Source of the DNA: a bacterium
Lineage (GTDB): Bacteria > JAMCPX01
Length of the DNA stretch: 64,000 nt
NCBI GenBank assembly: GCA_021792615.1
Contig: JAJYUJ010000006.1
Coordinates: forward strand, 1-64,000
Direction of reading: 5' to 3'
The first letter of the stretch is position 1, and every line of letters begins with the position of its first letter. The position numbers were made by a program, and so were the translations under genes. The notes beneath the pieces are model-generated. The model was not told the origin of the DNA. It worked only from the letters and a program-made list of their open reading frames with translations, and made no database searches. Of this stretch, positions 27,662-37,000 are shown piece by piece.

Positions 27662-29323
27662 TCACCTCAGTACAGCACCGGTGTTCGCCGATGTCACCAG
27701 CTGAGCGTACCGGGCAAGCCAGCCACTCTTGAATTTAGGTTCGGGAGGCTTGAATTCCATTCGCCTTCTTTTAATTTCATCATCATTGATATCAATATCA
27801 ATAGATTTTTTCTTAAGGTCTATAATAATGGTGTCGCCATCCCTGACCAGAGCGATGGGTCCGCCAGCGGCTGCTTCAGGAGAAACATGTCCTATGGCAA
27901 GCCCCCGCGTCCCTCCGGAAAACCTCCCATCCGTAATCAGGGCGACTTTGTCTCCCATACCCATACCCGATATCGCCGAAGTCGGCGACAGCATCTCACG
28001 CATACCGGGACCGCCCCTGGGTCCTTCATACCGCACGAAAATGGCATCTCCGGCTTTTATCTGCTTGCCCATGATAGCCTTCATCGCGAGCTGCTCCGAG
28101 TCAAAGACCTTTGCCGTACCTTTAAAATATTCGAGCCCTGCTTCTATGCCTGCGACCTTGATCACCGCACCGTCCGGTGCGAGACTGCCTTTCAACACCG
28201 CAATACCGCCGCTTTTACTGTAGGCTTTGTCGAGCGATCTTATAACCTCTTTATCGTAGACCGTGCCTCTCTTTGCAAGCTCCAGTATGGATGGTCCGGT
28301 AACAGTCGGGTTGTCCTTGAGCATGTCTTTTAACCTGTTTAACACCGCCGGAATACCGCCTGCATATTCGATATCCTCCATCATATAATCACCCGATGGC
28401 CGGATGCGGGTAATGTTGGGCGTTTCACTGCTGATCCTATCGAACAAATCCAGGGGGAGTTCTATGCCGGCTTCATGCGCAATCGCAGTGATGTGCAGTA
28501 CCGTATTCGTGGAACCGCCGAGAGACATGTCCACGCGTATTGCATTCTCAAATGCATTCTTCGTCATGATCTGCCGTGCCGTAATATTGTTTTTAACAAG
28601 TTCAACGATTCTCTTGCCGGTTTCAAAAGCAAGGTGCCTTTTCTTCGAGGATACTGCAAGTGCTGTTCCGGCACCGTACAATGACATGCCCAGCACCTCG
28701 GTAAGACACGCCATGGTGTTTGCGGTAAATAATCCCTGGCAGGATCCTTCACCCGGACATGAACCGATCTCCATCGCCACAACATCATCTTCCGTAAGCT
28801 CGCCCCTGTTGTATTTACCGACTGCTTCAAATGCATCATGAACAAGATCGAGCCGTTCGCCCTTATATCTTCCCCCGAGCATGGGTCCTGCCGTCAAAAC
28901 GATTGCGGGTATATCGAGCCGTGCAGCAGCCATAAGCATGCCCGGTGTTATCTTGTCGCAGTTCGTCAGCAGTATCATACCGTCAAGCCTGTGCGCGGAA
29001 ATCACCGTTTCGACGGAGTCGGCAATAAGCTCCCGTATGGGGAGGGAGTAATGCATACCAACATGTCCCATTGCTATACCGTCACAAATACCGGGTATAC
29101 CAAAGAGAAATGGGTGGCCGCCGCCTGCGTAAACTCCGTTCTCGAGAAATCTCTCCAGTGTCCTCATGCCGACATGACCGGGGATCAGATCGGTAAAACT
29201 CGATGCTATTCCGATAAACGGCTTTTCGAATTCAGAACGTGCAACACCGGTCGCATGCATCAGCGCACGGTGCGGTACTCTTTCGATTCCCTTTTTTATT
29301 TCATCACTGCGCATGAGGGTCAA
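27662..29323 (-). CDS. ilvD: Dihydroxy-acid dehydratase
   Basis: Iron-sulfur dehydratase of branched-chain amino acid synthesis, 553 residues. Cluster and magnesium residues are seen in [20 protein letters not shown] near residue 117 and [20 protein letters not shown] near residue 185. The C-terminal [20 protein letters not shown] near residue 470 is also conserved. The start overlaps the DUF465 stop (ATGA). A 131-base gap before ilvB shows no terminator, so the operon probably continues. Confidence 0.97.
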   Translation of the reverse strand: MTLMRSDEIKKGIERVPHRALMHATGVARSEFEKPFIGIASSFTDLIPGHVGMRTLERFLENGVYAGGGHPFLFGIPGICDGIAMGHVGMHYSLPIRELIADSVETVISAHRLDGMILLTNCDKITPGMLMAAARLDIPAIVLTAGPMLGGRYKGERLDLVHDAFEAVGKYNRGELTEDDVVAMEIGSCPGEGSCQGLFTANTMACLTEVLGMSLYGAGTALAVSSKKRHLAFETGKRIVELVKNNITARQIMTKNAFENAIRVDMSLGGSTNTVLHITAIAHEAGIELPLDLFDRISSETPNITRIRPSGDYMMEDIEYAGGIPAVLNRLKDMLKDNPTVTGPSILELAKRGTVYDKEVIRSLDKAYSKSGGIAVLKGSLAPDGAVIKVAGIEAGLEYFKGTAKVFDSEQLAMKAIMGKQIKAGDAIFVRYEGPRGGPGMREMLSPTSAISGMGMGDKVALITDGRFSGGTRGLAIGHVSPEAAAGGPIALVRDGDTIIIDLKKKSIDIDINDDEIKRRRMEFKPPEPKFKSGWLARYAQLVTSANTGAVLR

Positions 29324-29550
29324 TTCTCCTTCACGGTATATTTCTTGAGGAGTTCAAACATCTTATCCTTGCCGGAAAGCTTGAGTTTTTGCAGTCTTTT
29401 CTTTTCCATTTCTTCTTCCGGCGACAAATGAACCTTTTTTTCCAATTCTCTCAGTTTTTGTTCATAATCAAGATGCTCTGTCCACAGCTTTTTTAACTCG
29501 GGATCCCCCTCTGAAAACTTCATAACAAGCAAACGCTCTTTTTCTTCCAC
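29320..29550 (-). CDS. DUF465 (YdcH-like) small protein
   Basis: 76 residues, a two-helix charged hairpin ([51 protein letters not shown]) typical of DUF465. Function in the family is unknown. It uses a GTG start with an AAAGGAGG ribosome-binding site 9 bases before, and overlaps ilvD by ATGA, so it is the first gene of the ilv operon here. A good sigma-70 promoter lies 40-68 bases upstream. Confidence 0.85.
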   Translation of the reverse strand: MEEKERLLVMKFSEGDPELKKLWTEHLDYEQKLRELEKKVHLSPEEEMEKKRLQKLKLSGKDKMFELLKKYTVKEN

Positions 29551-29589
29551 TTTTTTTTGCCTCCTTTCGTACTATTCTTAATCCATTAC

Positions 29590-29618
29590 CATATATGCAA
29601 TGAATGCCAAACTGTCAA
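29590..29618 (-). promoter_or_regulatory. Sigma-70 promoter of the DUF465-ilvD-ilvB-ilvN-ilvC operon
   Basis: On the minus strand TTGACA (29618-29613) and TATATG (29595-29590) are separated by 17 bases. No attenuator peptide rich in Leu, Ile or Val and no T-box is evident in the 40-base leader. Confidence 0.65.
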
Positions 29619-29690
29619 ATATAAACGGCGGTATAAAACGTGCGGGCTGTAGAAATAAGAAGATCGGGATAAAGAAGGGCCGCTGCCGAA

Positions 29691-30395
29691 TCAGAATTGA
29701 GAACCAAGCGTTTCTATTGCATTCCTTACTTTCTCTATCAGGGCTTCCTTGATGTCCAAGGTATACCCCGACATACTGATAGGCTCTCCGACATTGAGGT
29801 GGATCAGTCCTGGTTTTATCTTCAGGCTGTGGGGCGGTAAAAGCTCGAAACTCCCCTGTACCGCCATAGGGACAATGGGTATTCCGGTTTCGAGGGCAAG
29901 CACAAACCCGCCCTTTTTGAATTCACCCATCTTCCCTGTCATACTCCTTGTTCCTTCAGGAAACACCAATACGGACAATTTATACTTTCGTATTAATTCC
30001 TTAGCTTTTTCAATACTTTTCTTGGCACTCTCGATATTTTTTCTGTCAATAACAATGTGCCGCGACATATAAAGCGCCTGTCCGAATATGGGTAGTTTGA
30101 TGAGCTCTTTTTTAACAAAAAATCTTATCCTGAAAGGAAGGTTTGGTGCCCATGCAACAGCATCGAGATGGCTCTGATGATTGGACATAAATATATATGA
30201 TTTGTCTTTATCGAGATGATCCAAACCTTTTATGTCTACCTTTATTCCTGCACAGAATCTGATGGCCAGTGCCCATAACCGTGCACCGACATCATAAACC
30301 CTGCCTCCCCGGTCAAAGATACCGGCCAGAGCAACAAGGGAACCGATCACTATGGTATTGATGATAATGACAATGACTGTTATAAAGGATCTCAT
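29691..30395 (-). CDS. 1-acyl-sn-glycerol-3-phosphate acyltransferase (PlsC-like), copy 1
   Basis: 234 residues, one N-terminal membrane segment (SFITVIVIIINTIVIGSLVA). Acyltransferase motifs: NHQSHLDAVA near residue 71 (NHxxxxD) and FPEGTRSMTGKMGEFKKGGF near residue 143. It acylates lysophosphatidic acid in phospholipid synthesis, by family. It overlaps a paralogue upstream by ATGA; the two share long identical stretches, so they are a tandem duplication. Both could act on different acyl donors or lipids (inference). Confidence 0.92.
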   Translation of the reverse strand: MRSFITVIVIIINTIVIGSLVALAGIFDRGGRVYDVGARLWALAIRFCAGIKVDIKGLDHLDKDKSYIFMSNHQSHLDAVAWAPNLPFRIRFFVKKELIKLPIFGQALYMSRHIVIDRKNIESAKKSIEKAKELIRKYKLSVLVFPEGTRSMTGKMGEFKKGGFVLALETGIPIVPMAVQGSFELLPPHSLKIKPGLIHLNVGEPISMSGYTLDIKEALIEKVRNAIETLGSQF

Positions 30396-31114
30396 ACTGC
30401 TGGGTGGTCTCCCTTGCCAAGCCCCTCTATCTCCGAGCGTACCTTATCCATGAGTTCCTGTTTTCTTTCGACGGTATAGGTATCAACCGGTATGGGGTTG
30501 CCGACCTTTATGTGTATGGCTCCGGATTTTATCAGCAATGTATGGGTGGGCAGCAGCTTGAAGCTCCCGCTAATCTCGATAGGCGCAATAGGAATACCCG
30601 TTTCAATGGCAAGTACAAACCCTCCTTTTTTGAAATCCCCCATCTTCCCGGTCTTACTTCTTGTTCCCTCGGGGAATACGAGAACGCTGAATCCGTATTT
30701 TTTTATCCTCTTCTTCGCTTCATTGATACTCCTTTTGGCTTTCTCCGTATTCTTTCTGTCTATGATGATATGCTTACCCATATAAATCGCCTGACCAAAG
30801 ATGGGAATGCTAAGAAGTTCTTTCTTTGTGAAGAATCTTATTTTAAACGGCAATTTTGCCATAAAAGCAGGCGTATCAAGATGGCTCAAGTGGTTCGACA
30901 TGAATATGTAAGAAGTATCTTTATCGAGATGTTCGAGTCCTTCAATAGTAACTTTTATCCCTGCCGCAAAGAAGATGATGCTTGACCACGCAATAGATAT
31001 GAGATCATAGATGCCGCCGGTAAAGTCGAAGAATCCGGTCACGATTACGAGGGTCCCGGCAACGATGGTATCAAGAATAACAACAAGAGCGGTAATGTAC
31101 GATCGTATTCGCAT
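30392..31114 (-). CDS. 1-acyl-sn-glycerol-3-phosphate acyltransferase (PlsC-like), copy 2
   Basis: 240 residues, same architecture as the gene after it: a membrane helix at residues 7-27, NHLSHLDTPAFMAKLP near residue 74, and FPEGTRSKTGKMGDFKKGGF near residue 146. The pair differ mainly near the N-terminus and after residue 180, where substrate and membrane contacts are expected. It lies 15 bases after the RDD gene, in one probable transcript from hemB downward. Confidence 0.92.
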   Translation of the reverse strand: MRIRSYITALVVILDTIVAGTLVIVTGFFDFTGGIYDLISIAWSSIIFFAAGIKVTIEGLEHLDKDTSYIFMSNHLSHLDTPAFMAKLPFKIRFFTKKELLSIPIFGQAIYMGKHIIIDRKNTEKAKRSINEAKKRIKKYGFSVLVFPEGTRSKTGKMGDFKKGGFVLAIETGIPIAPIEISGSFKLLPTHTLLIKSGAIHIKVGNPIPVDTYTVERKQELMDKVRSEIEGLGKGDHPAV

Positions 31115-31129
31115 CGGTATAGATTTCGT

Positions 31130-31537
31130 TTATCCCTTTTTGACAACAATGGTATCAGCGAGGGTATCGCCGATACGCATACTGCCGAGGTCCGTGTATA
31201 AGAAGTAGGTCTCAACGCAGATAATACTCAAGCCGATAAAAATGAATAAGAAAAAGCCGATGACCGGGACGATGAACATCAAGATGGCAAAGCCGAACGG
31301 AATGTTCCTCAAGATGGATTTATGAATTGAACAGGGTTTGTTCGTCGTGATATCTATAACCTTAATACCGACAAGCCACTTACCAATAGACCTCCCTTCC
31401 ATAAGTCCGTCTGCTATCAGGCTGTAAACAAGGCCGACTGCAGGACCTATAGGAGATACTACACTGGCGAGTATCAATGCGAATGCAACATCGATAAACT
31501 TGGCTGAAGCCCTCTCGAGGAATGTAGCTTTAGTCAT
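31130..31537 (-). CDS. RDD-family membrane protein
   Basis: 135 residues with three to four hydrophobic segments. The family pattern is present: an N-terminal helix with arginine and aspartate (FLERASAKFIDVAFALILAS), the GRSIGKWLVGIKVID segment near residue 48 and a C-terminal RIGDTLADTIVVKK. RDD proteins are small membrane proteins of uncertain role, some linked to ion transport. It overlaps the DUF4177 gene by 8 bases. Confidence 0.8.
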   Translation of the reverse strand: MTKATFLERASAKFIDVAFALILASVVSPIGPAVGLVYSLIADGLMEGRSIGKWLVGIKVIDITTNKPCSIHKSILRNIPFGFAILMFIVPVIGFFLFIFIGLSIICVETYFLYTDLGSMRIGDTLADTIVVKKG

Positions 31538-31724
31538 CTTTGCGCTGTCCTTTTTTCGACGTAAATACTACAAAAGCCATCGAAGGCCTTTTCTGACTTT
31601 CCCGCATAGCAAAGGTAATCCTGTCCAATTCCCATCCCTTTATACTCCATTCATTCAGCACAGTCTCTATCTCCGTATCAGTCACTGTGCTTATCTCAAC
31701 GACCTTATACTCTACAGTATCCAT
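31530..31724 (-). CDS. DUF4177-like small protein
   Basis: 64 residues: EYKVVEISTVTDTEIETVLN, then EWSIKGWELDRITF, the tryptophan-glycine-tryptophan pattern of DUF4177, a small beta/alpha domain of unknown role. It ends in a lysine-rich tail. It lies 4 bases after the radical SAM gene and overlaps the RDD gene, so it is cotranscribed with them. Confidence 0.7.
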   Translation of the reverse strand: MDTVEYKVVEISTVTDTEIETVLNEWSIKGWELDRITFAMRESQKRPSMAFVVFTSKKGQRKDD

Positions 31725-31728
31725 AATG

Positions 31729-32847
31729 CTATAAGCTGCTGCCGACGCTTATCTTTATGCTGCTCTTTTTGGACTTTGGATCGTACCCTTCCGGAACATA
31801 TATGCAATACGGCTCTTCGTCAAGATAATTACCGGTCTCGTAATAAGCACGAGCCCTGCATCCTGCGCAAACAGCCCTGTATTCGCAGGCACCGCATTTG
31901 TCCTTCAACAGTGCGGGCTCCCGCATTTCCTTAAAGACCGTCGAATGTTCCCATACCTCTTCAAATGTTTGTTTTTTCAGATTACCGGCTGCCACAGGCA
32001 GGTAACCGCAGGGCTGGACAACCCCGAGTCTTGATATAAACGCAACAGCACTTCCCGCAAGGCACCCTTTTGTCATGGCAGCCATACCGTGGGTTTCAAA
32101 ACTCAGCTTTATGCCGTCCTTTTTCGCCCTCTGGCGTATGATCCTGTAATAATGGGGAGCACAGGTCGCTTTCAGCTCGATCTCCTTGTGCGCTGTGAAC
32201 TGGTCGTACATCCAGTTCAGAACATCCTCATACTGTTGTGCGGGCAGCATCTCGCTGTCAGCGATCATGACACCGCAGCCAACAGGCACGAGCATGAAAT
32301 AATGCACTGCATTCGCCTTCATGTTCAGCGCAAGATTGAATATATCAGCCACCTGATGGACGTTATGTTTTGCAATCGTACTGTTGATCTGAATTTCGAC
32401 TCCTGCCTTTTGGACAAGCTTAAGACCGTTTATTGCGGCATCGAATGAGCCCGGAAGCGCCCGGAAGCTGTCATGGACATTTGCGTCCCCTCCGTCGATG
32501 CTGATCGCAACCCTGAGGATGCCGGCATCCTTGATCTTTTTTGCGATCGCCTCGGTGATAAGTGTGCCGTTCGTGGCAAGTGCGACCCTCAGACCTTTTG
32601 AAACCGCATGTGAAGCGATATCAAATATGTCCTCCCTGAATAGCGGCTCTCCGCCGGTCAGAACGAGGATGGGCTTATAAACCTTTGCTATATCGTCTAT
32701 GATCTTGAAGATCTCCCCGGTAGCAAGTTCGCCCTTCATCTTTTCCGGCATGGCAACCGCCCTGCAGTGGACGCACTTTAAATTACACTGGGCTGTCAGT
32801 TCCCAGAATATCAGTCTTGGCACGTGTTTCATGTTCATTCTTTCCAT
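31729..32847 (-). CDS. ahbD: Radical SAM/SPASM protein, probably heme b synthase AhbD
   Basis: 372 residues. The radical SAM cluster is CNLKCVHC near residue 21 (CxxxCxxC); the SAM-binding GGEP is near residue 65. A SPASM-type auxiliary cluster region has CGYLPVAAGNLKKQTFEEVW near residue 289 and CGACEYRAVCAGCRARAYY near residue 322. The opening RLIFWELTAQCNLKC and the closing EEPYCIYVPEGY fit AhbD, which decarboxylates iron-coproporphyrin III to heme in sulfate reducers and archaea. The neighbouring hemB supports a tetrapyrrole role. AhbC or NirJ-type enzymes are close relatives, so the exact step is probable, not certain. Confidence 0.75.
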   Translation of the reverse strand: MERMNMKHVPRLIFWELTAQCNLKCVHCRAVAMPEKMKGELATGEIFKIIDDIAKVYKPILVLTGGEPLFREDIFDIASHAVSKGLRVALATNGTLITEAIAKKIKDAGILRVAISIDGGDANVHDSFRALPGSFDAAINGLKLVQKAGVEIQINSTIAKHNVHQVADIFNLALNMKANAVHYFMLVPVGCGVMIADSEMLPAQQYEDVLNWMYDQFTAHKEIELKATCAPHYYRIIRQRAKKDGIKLSFETHGMAAMTKGCLAGSAVAFISRLGVVQPCGYLPVAAGNLKKQTFEEVWEHSTVFKEMREPALLKDKCGACEYRAVCAGCRARAYYETGNYLDEEPYCIYVPEGYDPKSKKSSIKISVGSSL

Positions 32848-32912
32848 AGCGTTTTCTTCTTTCTTATTGTTGATGTACTATCATACAACCCTGTACCATT
32901 GCAAACAGAGTC

Positions 32913-32996
32913 ATTCTTTCTTTAATCTTGAATCTTTAATTTTTAATTTTTAATCTTTAATTTCTTATTTTGAATCTTTAATTTCTTATCTTTAAT
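32913..32996. repeat. AT-rich degenerate tandem repeat
   Basis: Imperfect copies of TCTTTAATTT joined by TTATTTTGAA-like spacers; AATCTTTAATTTCTTAT occurs twice. It begins in the ahbD-hemB gap and runs into the last codons of hemB, supplying the final residues ILKIRN and the TAA. Slippage-type expansion is the simplest origin. Confidence 0.75.
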
Positions 32997-33961
32997 ATGC
33001 CCGCCGCCTGCTTTGCGAAGTACGTCAGGATCATATCCGCCCCTGCCCGTTTGATCGAGTACAGTACCTCCATCATCGCGGACTGTTCGTCAAGCCACCC
33101 GAGCCGTGCAGCAGCTTTTATCATGGAATATTCGCCGCTCACATTGTATGCGGCAACAGGCAGGTTCGTTGCCTGCTTGACCCGGTAAATAACGTCAAGA
33201 TAGCTCAACGCGGGTTTTACCATGACAATATCAGCGCCTTCCTCGACATCGGTCAGAGCCTCCGCCACTGCCTCACGGGCATTCCGGTAATCCATCTGAT
33301 AGGAACGCCGGTCCCCGAACTGCGGAGTCGATTCTGCCGCATCCCTGAACGGCCCGTAAAAACTGCTCGAGTACTTTGACGAATAACTCATGATCGGTAT
33401 GCCGGTAAAATTATTTTTATCCAGTCCGTTTCTTATTGCCTTGACCATCCCGTCCATCATGCCCGAGGGTGCCACGATGTCAACGCCCGCCTTTGCCTGA
33501 GCAACGGCTATCTGGGAAAGGTATTCCAGGGTTTTGTCGTTATCGACTTCGCCGCCGTCGATGATGCCGCAGTGACCGTGCGACGTGTACTCGCACATAC
33601 AGAGGTCGGCAATAACGAGGATGTCCTTGACCCTCTTCTTTATTTCCCGGATCGCCTCCTGTACAACACCGGTTTCGCAATAGGCATCCGAACCCGTCGT
33701 GTCTTTTGTCTTTGGAATTCCAAAAAGTATTATCGCAGGTATACCAAGTTCTTTTACCTCCTGAGCCTCTGCGACAGCATAATCAATGGATTCCTGATAA
33801 CAGCCCGGCATGGACGGGATCTCTTTCTGGATATGCTTCTCATGGGTCACAAATAAAGGATAGATAAAATCGTCCGCACTCAGGTGCGTTTCCGAAACCA
33901 GATTGCGCATCTGCTTTGAGGACCTTATTCTCCTGCCTCTGTGTATAGGGTATACAGACAT
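32978..33961 (-). CDS. hemB: Porphobilinogen synthase (delta-aminolevulinate dehydratase)
   Basis: 327 residues; condenses two aminolevulinates to porphobilinogen. Catalytic lysines are in [18 protein letters not shown] near residue 196 and [11 protein letters not shown] near residue 250. The metal-binding region reads [15 protein letters not shown] near residue 118, the cysteine-rich zinc type. A sigma-70-like promoter and an AAAAGGAG ribosome-binding site precede it. It leads a probable operon with ahbD, DUF4177, RDD and two plsC genes. Confidence 0.97.
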   Translation of the reverse strand: MSVYPIHRGRRIRSSKQMRNLVSETHLSADDFIYPLFVTHEKHIQKEIPSMPGCYQESIDYAVAEAQEVKELGIPAIILFGIPKTKDTTGSDAYCETGVVQEAIREIKKRVKDILVIADLCMCEYTSHGHCGIIDGGEVDNDKTLEYLSQIAVAQAKAGVDIVAPSGMMDGMVKAIRNGLDKNNFTGIPIMSYSSKYSSSFYGPFRDAAESTPQFGDRRSYQMDYRNAREAVAEALTDVEEGADIVMVKPALSYLDVIYRVKQATNLPVAAYNVSGEYSMIKAAARLGWLDEQSAMMEVLYSIKRAGADMILTYFAKQAAGILKIRN

Positions 33962-33986
33962 AAACCAAGCTCCTTTTTATTATGAA

Positions 33987-34015
33987 ATATAATACCATTA
34001 CTCAATAAAAGGCAA
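33987..34015 (-). promoter_or_regulatory. Promoter of hemB
   Basis: On the minus strand TTGCCT (34015-34010) and TTATAT (33992-33987) are 17 bases apart, 26 bases before the hemB ATG. Moderate match to sigma-70 consensus. Confidence 0.5.
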
Positions 34016-34157
34016 TGAATGAGGCACGTCTTTGATAAAATAAACAGGATCAACAACCTATTCACTTCAGTTGCTTTCATCTTTTAGAGAAGGTAATCAT
34101 GGGGGCACGTGCACTATAGAAAGTTACAGAGAGAGCAGTTTATTGTCCCTGTCATCC

Positions 34158-35456
34158 TCAGTAATACTTATACACGCCATCGGCAGCGAGATATAAGGTA
34201 TTATAGTTACTGGTGTCTATTGCGAATCCCAACGGATACTGACTGACGAGAATATATTGAGGCAGATTTGTTGGACCAATCGTGGTTGTAGTATTACCAC
34301 CATCTAAACTCATAACTACACCCAGGGCACCAACTGAATAAACTATGTTGGAATCTACTGGATTTACATATATATTACCTGACAGTAATGCAGTATTAGT
34401 CCATGTAATACCTCCATCCACGCTCTTACCTGCATATAGAGATCCGTTCATAGGAGTACCATATAATGTCTGAGTATTGTTAGGATCTATTGCTATATTT
34501 AAAAATGATGACACAGGATTGCTTGCGTATAATTGCCATGTACTACCTCCATCTGTGCTTTTATAGATACCTTCGCTGAACACAAGCACGTACACTATCT
34601 GATAGCTCGGATCGACGACAATACTGAGTATCTGACTGGTTCCTGTCATGGTTGATAAAGCCGTCCACGTTAGTCCGCCATTCGTAGATTGGCTTAAAGA
34701 TTGGCTAAAACGACTGCCGATAGCCTGATAAAGGATGGATGAATTCTTCGGGTCTATGGTAAGAATACTCACAGGAATATCCTCTATCACCTGCCACGAT
34801 TGGCCTGAGTTTGTGCTTTTATACAATGCACTGTCAGTGCCTACAACACCGGCATAAACCGTGCTTGGATTCTTAGGATCAACCTCCAGTATCGTTACTA
34901 TATCGGTAGAGCTTGTAAGATACAGACCTGTACTTGTAGTTACCCATGTACTTCCCCCATCTGTTATTTTGTATATTCCATCGCTGAAGCCAGAGCCTGC
35001 ATAAAGAGTGTTTGTATTTACCGGGTCTATTGCAATGCTGTATATCTGGCGGTCAGAGGGTATGCCTGTGAGATGGTGCCATGTAGCGGATGAAGCTATA
35101 CCTGTCACGCTTACAGTCGAGGATGCACTCACGCCGCCCTGCGAAGAAACGGTAAGGTTTATGCCATACTTCCCTATCTGGTCTATCAAGAATGTAGGCT
35201 GACTTGGATTCGTGCTCAAAAGAGTGGCGTTGCTTCCAACGGGCTTTTGCTCAATCTTCCACCAGTAGGTAAGTGGATAGCCATTCGGATCGTAACTTTT
35301 ACTTCCATCGAGGGTCACAGAACTCCCAACAGAGATGGTCTGGTTCTGTCCCGCATTCGCAATAGGTAGATTACTATTCCCGCCCCCGCTGCTGCCTTTG
35401 CAACCGGACATTAATAAAATAACAATCAAAATGAGAATTTTCTTTATACAATCCAT
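34158..35456 (-). CDS. Lipoprotein with PKD-like domain and BNR/sortilin-type propeller
   Basis: 432 residues. Lipobox LMSGC at residues 15-19 marks an exported lipoprotein. Residues 32-118 look like a PKD/Ig-like domain (ANAGQNQTISVGSSVTLDGS; SYDPNGYPLTYWW). Residues 125-432 are repeated beta-propeller blades with the pattern YKSTDGGSTWQ and DPKNPSTVYAG, recurring about every 45-55 residues. Such proteins are usually cell-surface binding or scaffold proteins; no catalytic motif is seen. Base composition is clearly more AT-rich than neighbours such as hemB, as for the next two genes, hinting at separate origin. Confidence 0.85.
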   Translation of the reverse strand: MDCIKKILILIVILLMSGCKGSSGGGNSNLPIANAGQNQTISVGSSVTLDGSKSYDPNGYPLTYWWKIEQKPVGSNATLLSTNPSQPTFLIDQIGKYGINLTVSSQGGVSASSTVSVTGIASSATWHHLTGIPSDRQIYSIAIDPVNTNTLYAGSGFSDGIYKITDGGSTWVTTSTGLYLTSSTDIVTILEVDPKNPSTVYAGVVGTDSALYKSTNSGQSWQVIEDIPVSILTIDPKNSSILYQAIGSRFSQSLSQSTNGGLTWTALSTMTGTSQILSIVVDPSYQIVYVLVFSEGIYKSTDGGSTWQLYASNPVSSFLNIAIDPNNTQTLYGTPMNGSLYAGKSVDGGITWTNTALLSGNIYVNPVDSNIVYSVGALGVVMSLDGGNTTTTIGPTNLPQYILVSQYPLGFAIDTSNYNTLYLAADGVYKYY

Positions 35457-35492
35457 GTTCCCTCCTTATTTGCTAAAAGTGTTACAGGATAA

Positions 35493-35520
35493 GAGATCAA
35501 AAACATATGTTTTTGATCTC
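35493..35520. terminator. 28-bp perfect palindrome over the end of the propeller lipoprotein gene
   Basis: The segment is its own exact reverse complement; the half-site is GAGATCAAAAACAT. It contains the last six codons and TGA stop of the upstream gene (35497-35499). On the minus strand it forms a long hairpin ending in TTTTT inside the stem, so it may stop transcription or protect the 3' end. It lacks a separate U-tract. Confidence 0.6.
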
Positions 35521-36555
35521 AGTGATTAAGGGATACACAAGAATCACTACATTATTTTCGCTTTTTAAAGTAACGGCTACTTCTGAAGGCCACACGTTTT
35601 CATATGTTGGACCTAGAACACCTATATCATAAGGTAGTTTCCCTATAGAAACATCTTCTATAACAGCCGGGCCTGAACCAGTTATCAATGCATCTTGCGA
35701 GATTAAAGAAACATTGCCAGAATTATACTCGCTTACAAGTCCATAGGCGCACTTATAAGTTAACGCTATTCTTTGTGGATTGTTAAAGCTTGTATCAGTT
35801 ACTGTTCTTGCTACTATCAATGAATTGGTATTTATAACCGATATACTGTTGGAGCCGCTGTTAACTACGAACAACCAGTTACCGTCTGTAGTCTCAGTCA
35901 TGCCGTTCGGTGAGATACCTACTCCTATTGTCTTTACAACGGTGTTGGTTGTCATGGAAATAACCGATACTGCATTTCCCCTCGACTCGCTCACAAAAAC
36001 ATATCTATTAAATGCATCGGCAACGAGATGCGCAGGATAATTGAAGCTCGGGTCTGTGAATGTTGTAATAACTTTGTCCGTGGTAGTAGAGATAACAGAG
36101 ACCGCATTTGTATCTGTTGCTACATAGAGATACCGGCCGTCTGCTGTAACAATTGCATCACCCATGTTATGAAAAGAAGTATTTGTAATTGAATCAACTA
36201 CGTTGTCGTTTGATAAGTTATCTGAAACCGCTATAACTGATATGCTCAATCCTCCATTGTTGATAGCATAAACCCTATTGCCGTTTTGCCATACGGCAAT
36301 GCCTACTGGCTGATTGCCAACTTTTATTAATTGAGTAGATTGTCCACTGCCAAGTGTCATAACCGCGTTATCGGTAGTTAAAGTTGTATATCCAAACCAA
36401 ATTTTACTTCCGCTCCACGTCACTACTTCACTTTGATTATATCCTACAGGTACTTTTGAGATAAAACCAACGCGTGGGTTTCGATCTGGGCAGCCCATTA
36501 ACAGTAACAGTATCAAAAATAACGTTAACCCTATCTCTAACTTCATTACTCGCAT
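35497..36555 (-). CDS. YVTN-type beta-propeller lipoprotein
   Basis: Taken from ATG 36555 (MRVMKLEIG), 352 residues; the frame is open to 36651 but that part overlaps the gene before. Lipobox LLMGC lies near residue 20. Blades repeat the pattern VISMTTNTVVKTIGVGISPN and GNWLFVVNSGSNSISVINTN, the YVTN/YncE type of seven-bladed propeller. Likely outer-membrane or periplasmic, binding partner unknown. The coding sequence is AT-rich and ends inside a perfect palindrome. The start is uncertain by a few codons because no strong ribosome-binding site is seen. Confidence 0.82.
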   Translation of the reverse strand: MRVMKLEIGLTLFLILLLLMGCPDRNPRVGFISKVPVGYNQSEVVTWSGSKIWFGYTTLTTDNAVMTLGSGQSTQLIKVGNQPVGIAVWQNGNRVYAINNGGLSISVIAVSDNLSNDNVVDSITNTSFHNMGDAIVTADGRYLYVATDTNAVSVISTTTDKVITTFTDPSFNYPAHLVADAFNRYVFVSESRGNAVSVISMTTNTVVKTIGVGISPNGMTETTDGNWLFVVNSGSNSISVINTNSLIVARTVTDTSFNNPQRIALTYKCAYGLVSEYNSGNVSLISQDALITGSGPAVIEDVSIGKLPYDIGVLGPTYENVWPSEVAVTLKSENNVVILVYPLITEIKNICF

Positions 36556-36562
36556 CTTAGTT

Positions 36563-37000
36563 TTAGTAGGTACAATCATACGCTTCACTATATGTCTCAC
36601 CCGGAGGCGGTGGATATTTTTGCTCTTCTGCTTTATACGCCTGTGCTTCAAAGAATATATGACAGTATGCAGCAGGAGTTCCCCAATTTTTGTTGTTGAT
36701 AGCTCCTATTACATAGTCCGAAACGTAAATGGGTATGAACGACGGATCCCATATTCTGTATTGTTTTAAATATTGTACTTGGGGAATATCCTTTTCTTGT
36801 TTTGCTTCTTTTAAAATAGGGACTTGTTGTTGTAATAAAATGTTCTGGTAGGTTAGATTATTATTTTTTGCGAGCAGATTTATTATATAAGAAACCGAAG
36901 CTATAGAGGAGAGAACACATAGAGATATAAAGATGATGGATAGAAACCTCCATCTCCTATCCTCATGATGAAGCACAACTTTCTCTTCGTTCTGTGCCAT
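36563..37000 (-). CDS. Small single-pass membrane protein of unknown function
   Basis: 145 residues, starting at ATG 37000 with a GGAGGG ribosome-binding site 7 bases before. A membrane helix is seen at residues 20-43 (FLSIIFISLCVLSSIASVSY), then a short coiled segment (LLQQQVPILKEAKQEKD), and a domain ending in tyrosine and proline rich EEQKYPPPPGETYSEAYDCTY-like sequence near residues 124-145. No family recognised. It has its own promoter and lies 7 bases before the YVTN lipoprotein, so the three genes to 34158 form a unit that is probably extracytoplasmic. Confidence 0.7.
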   Translation of the reverse strand: MAQNEEKVVLHHEDRRWRFLSIIFISLCVLSSIASVSYIINLLAKNNNLTYQNILLQQQVPILKEAKQEKDIPQVQYLKQYRIWDPSFIPIYVSDYVIGAINNKNWGTPAAYCHIFFEAQAYKAEEQKYPPPPGETYSEAYDCTY

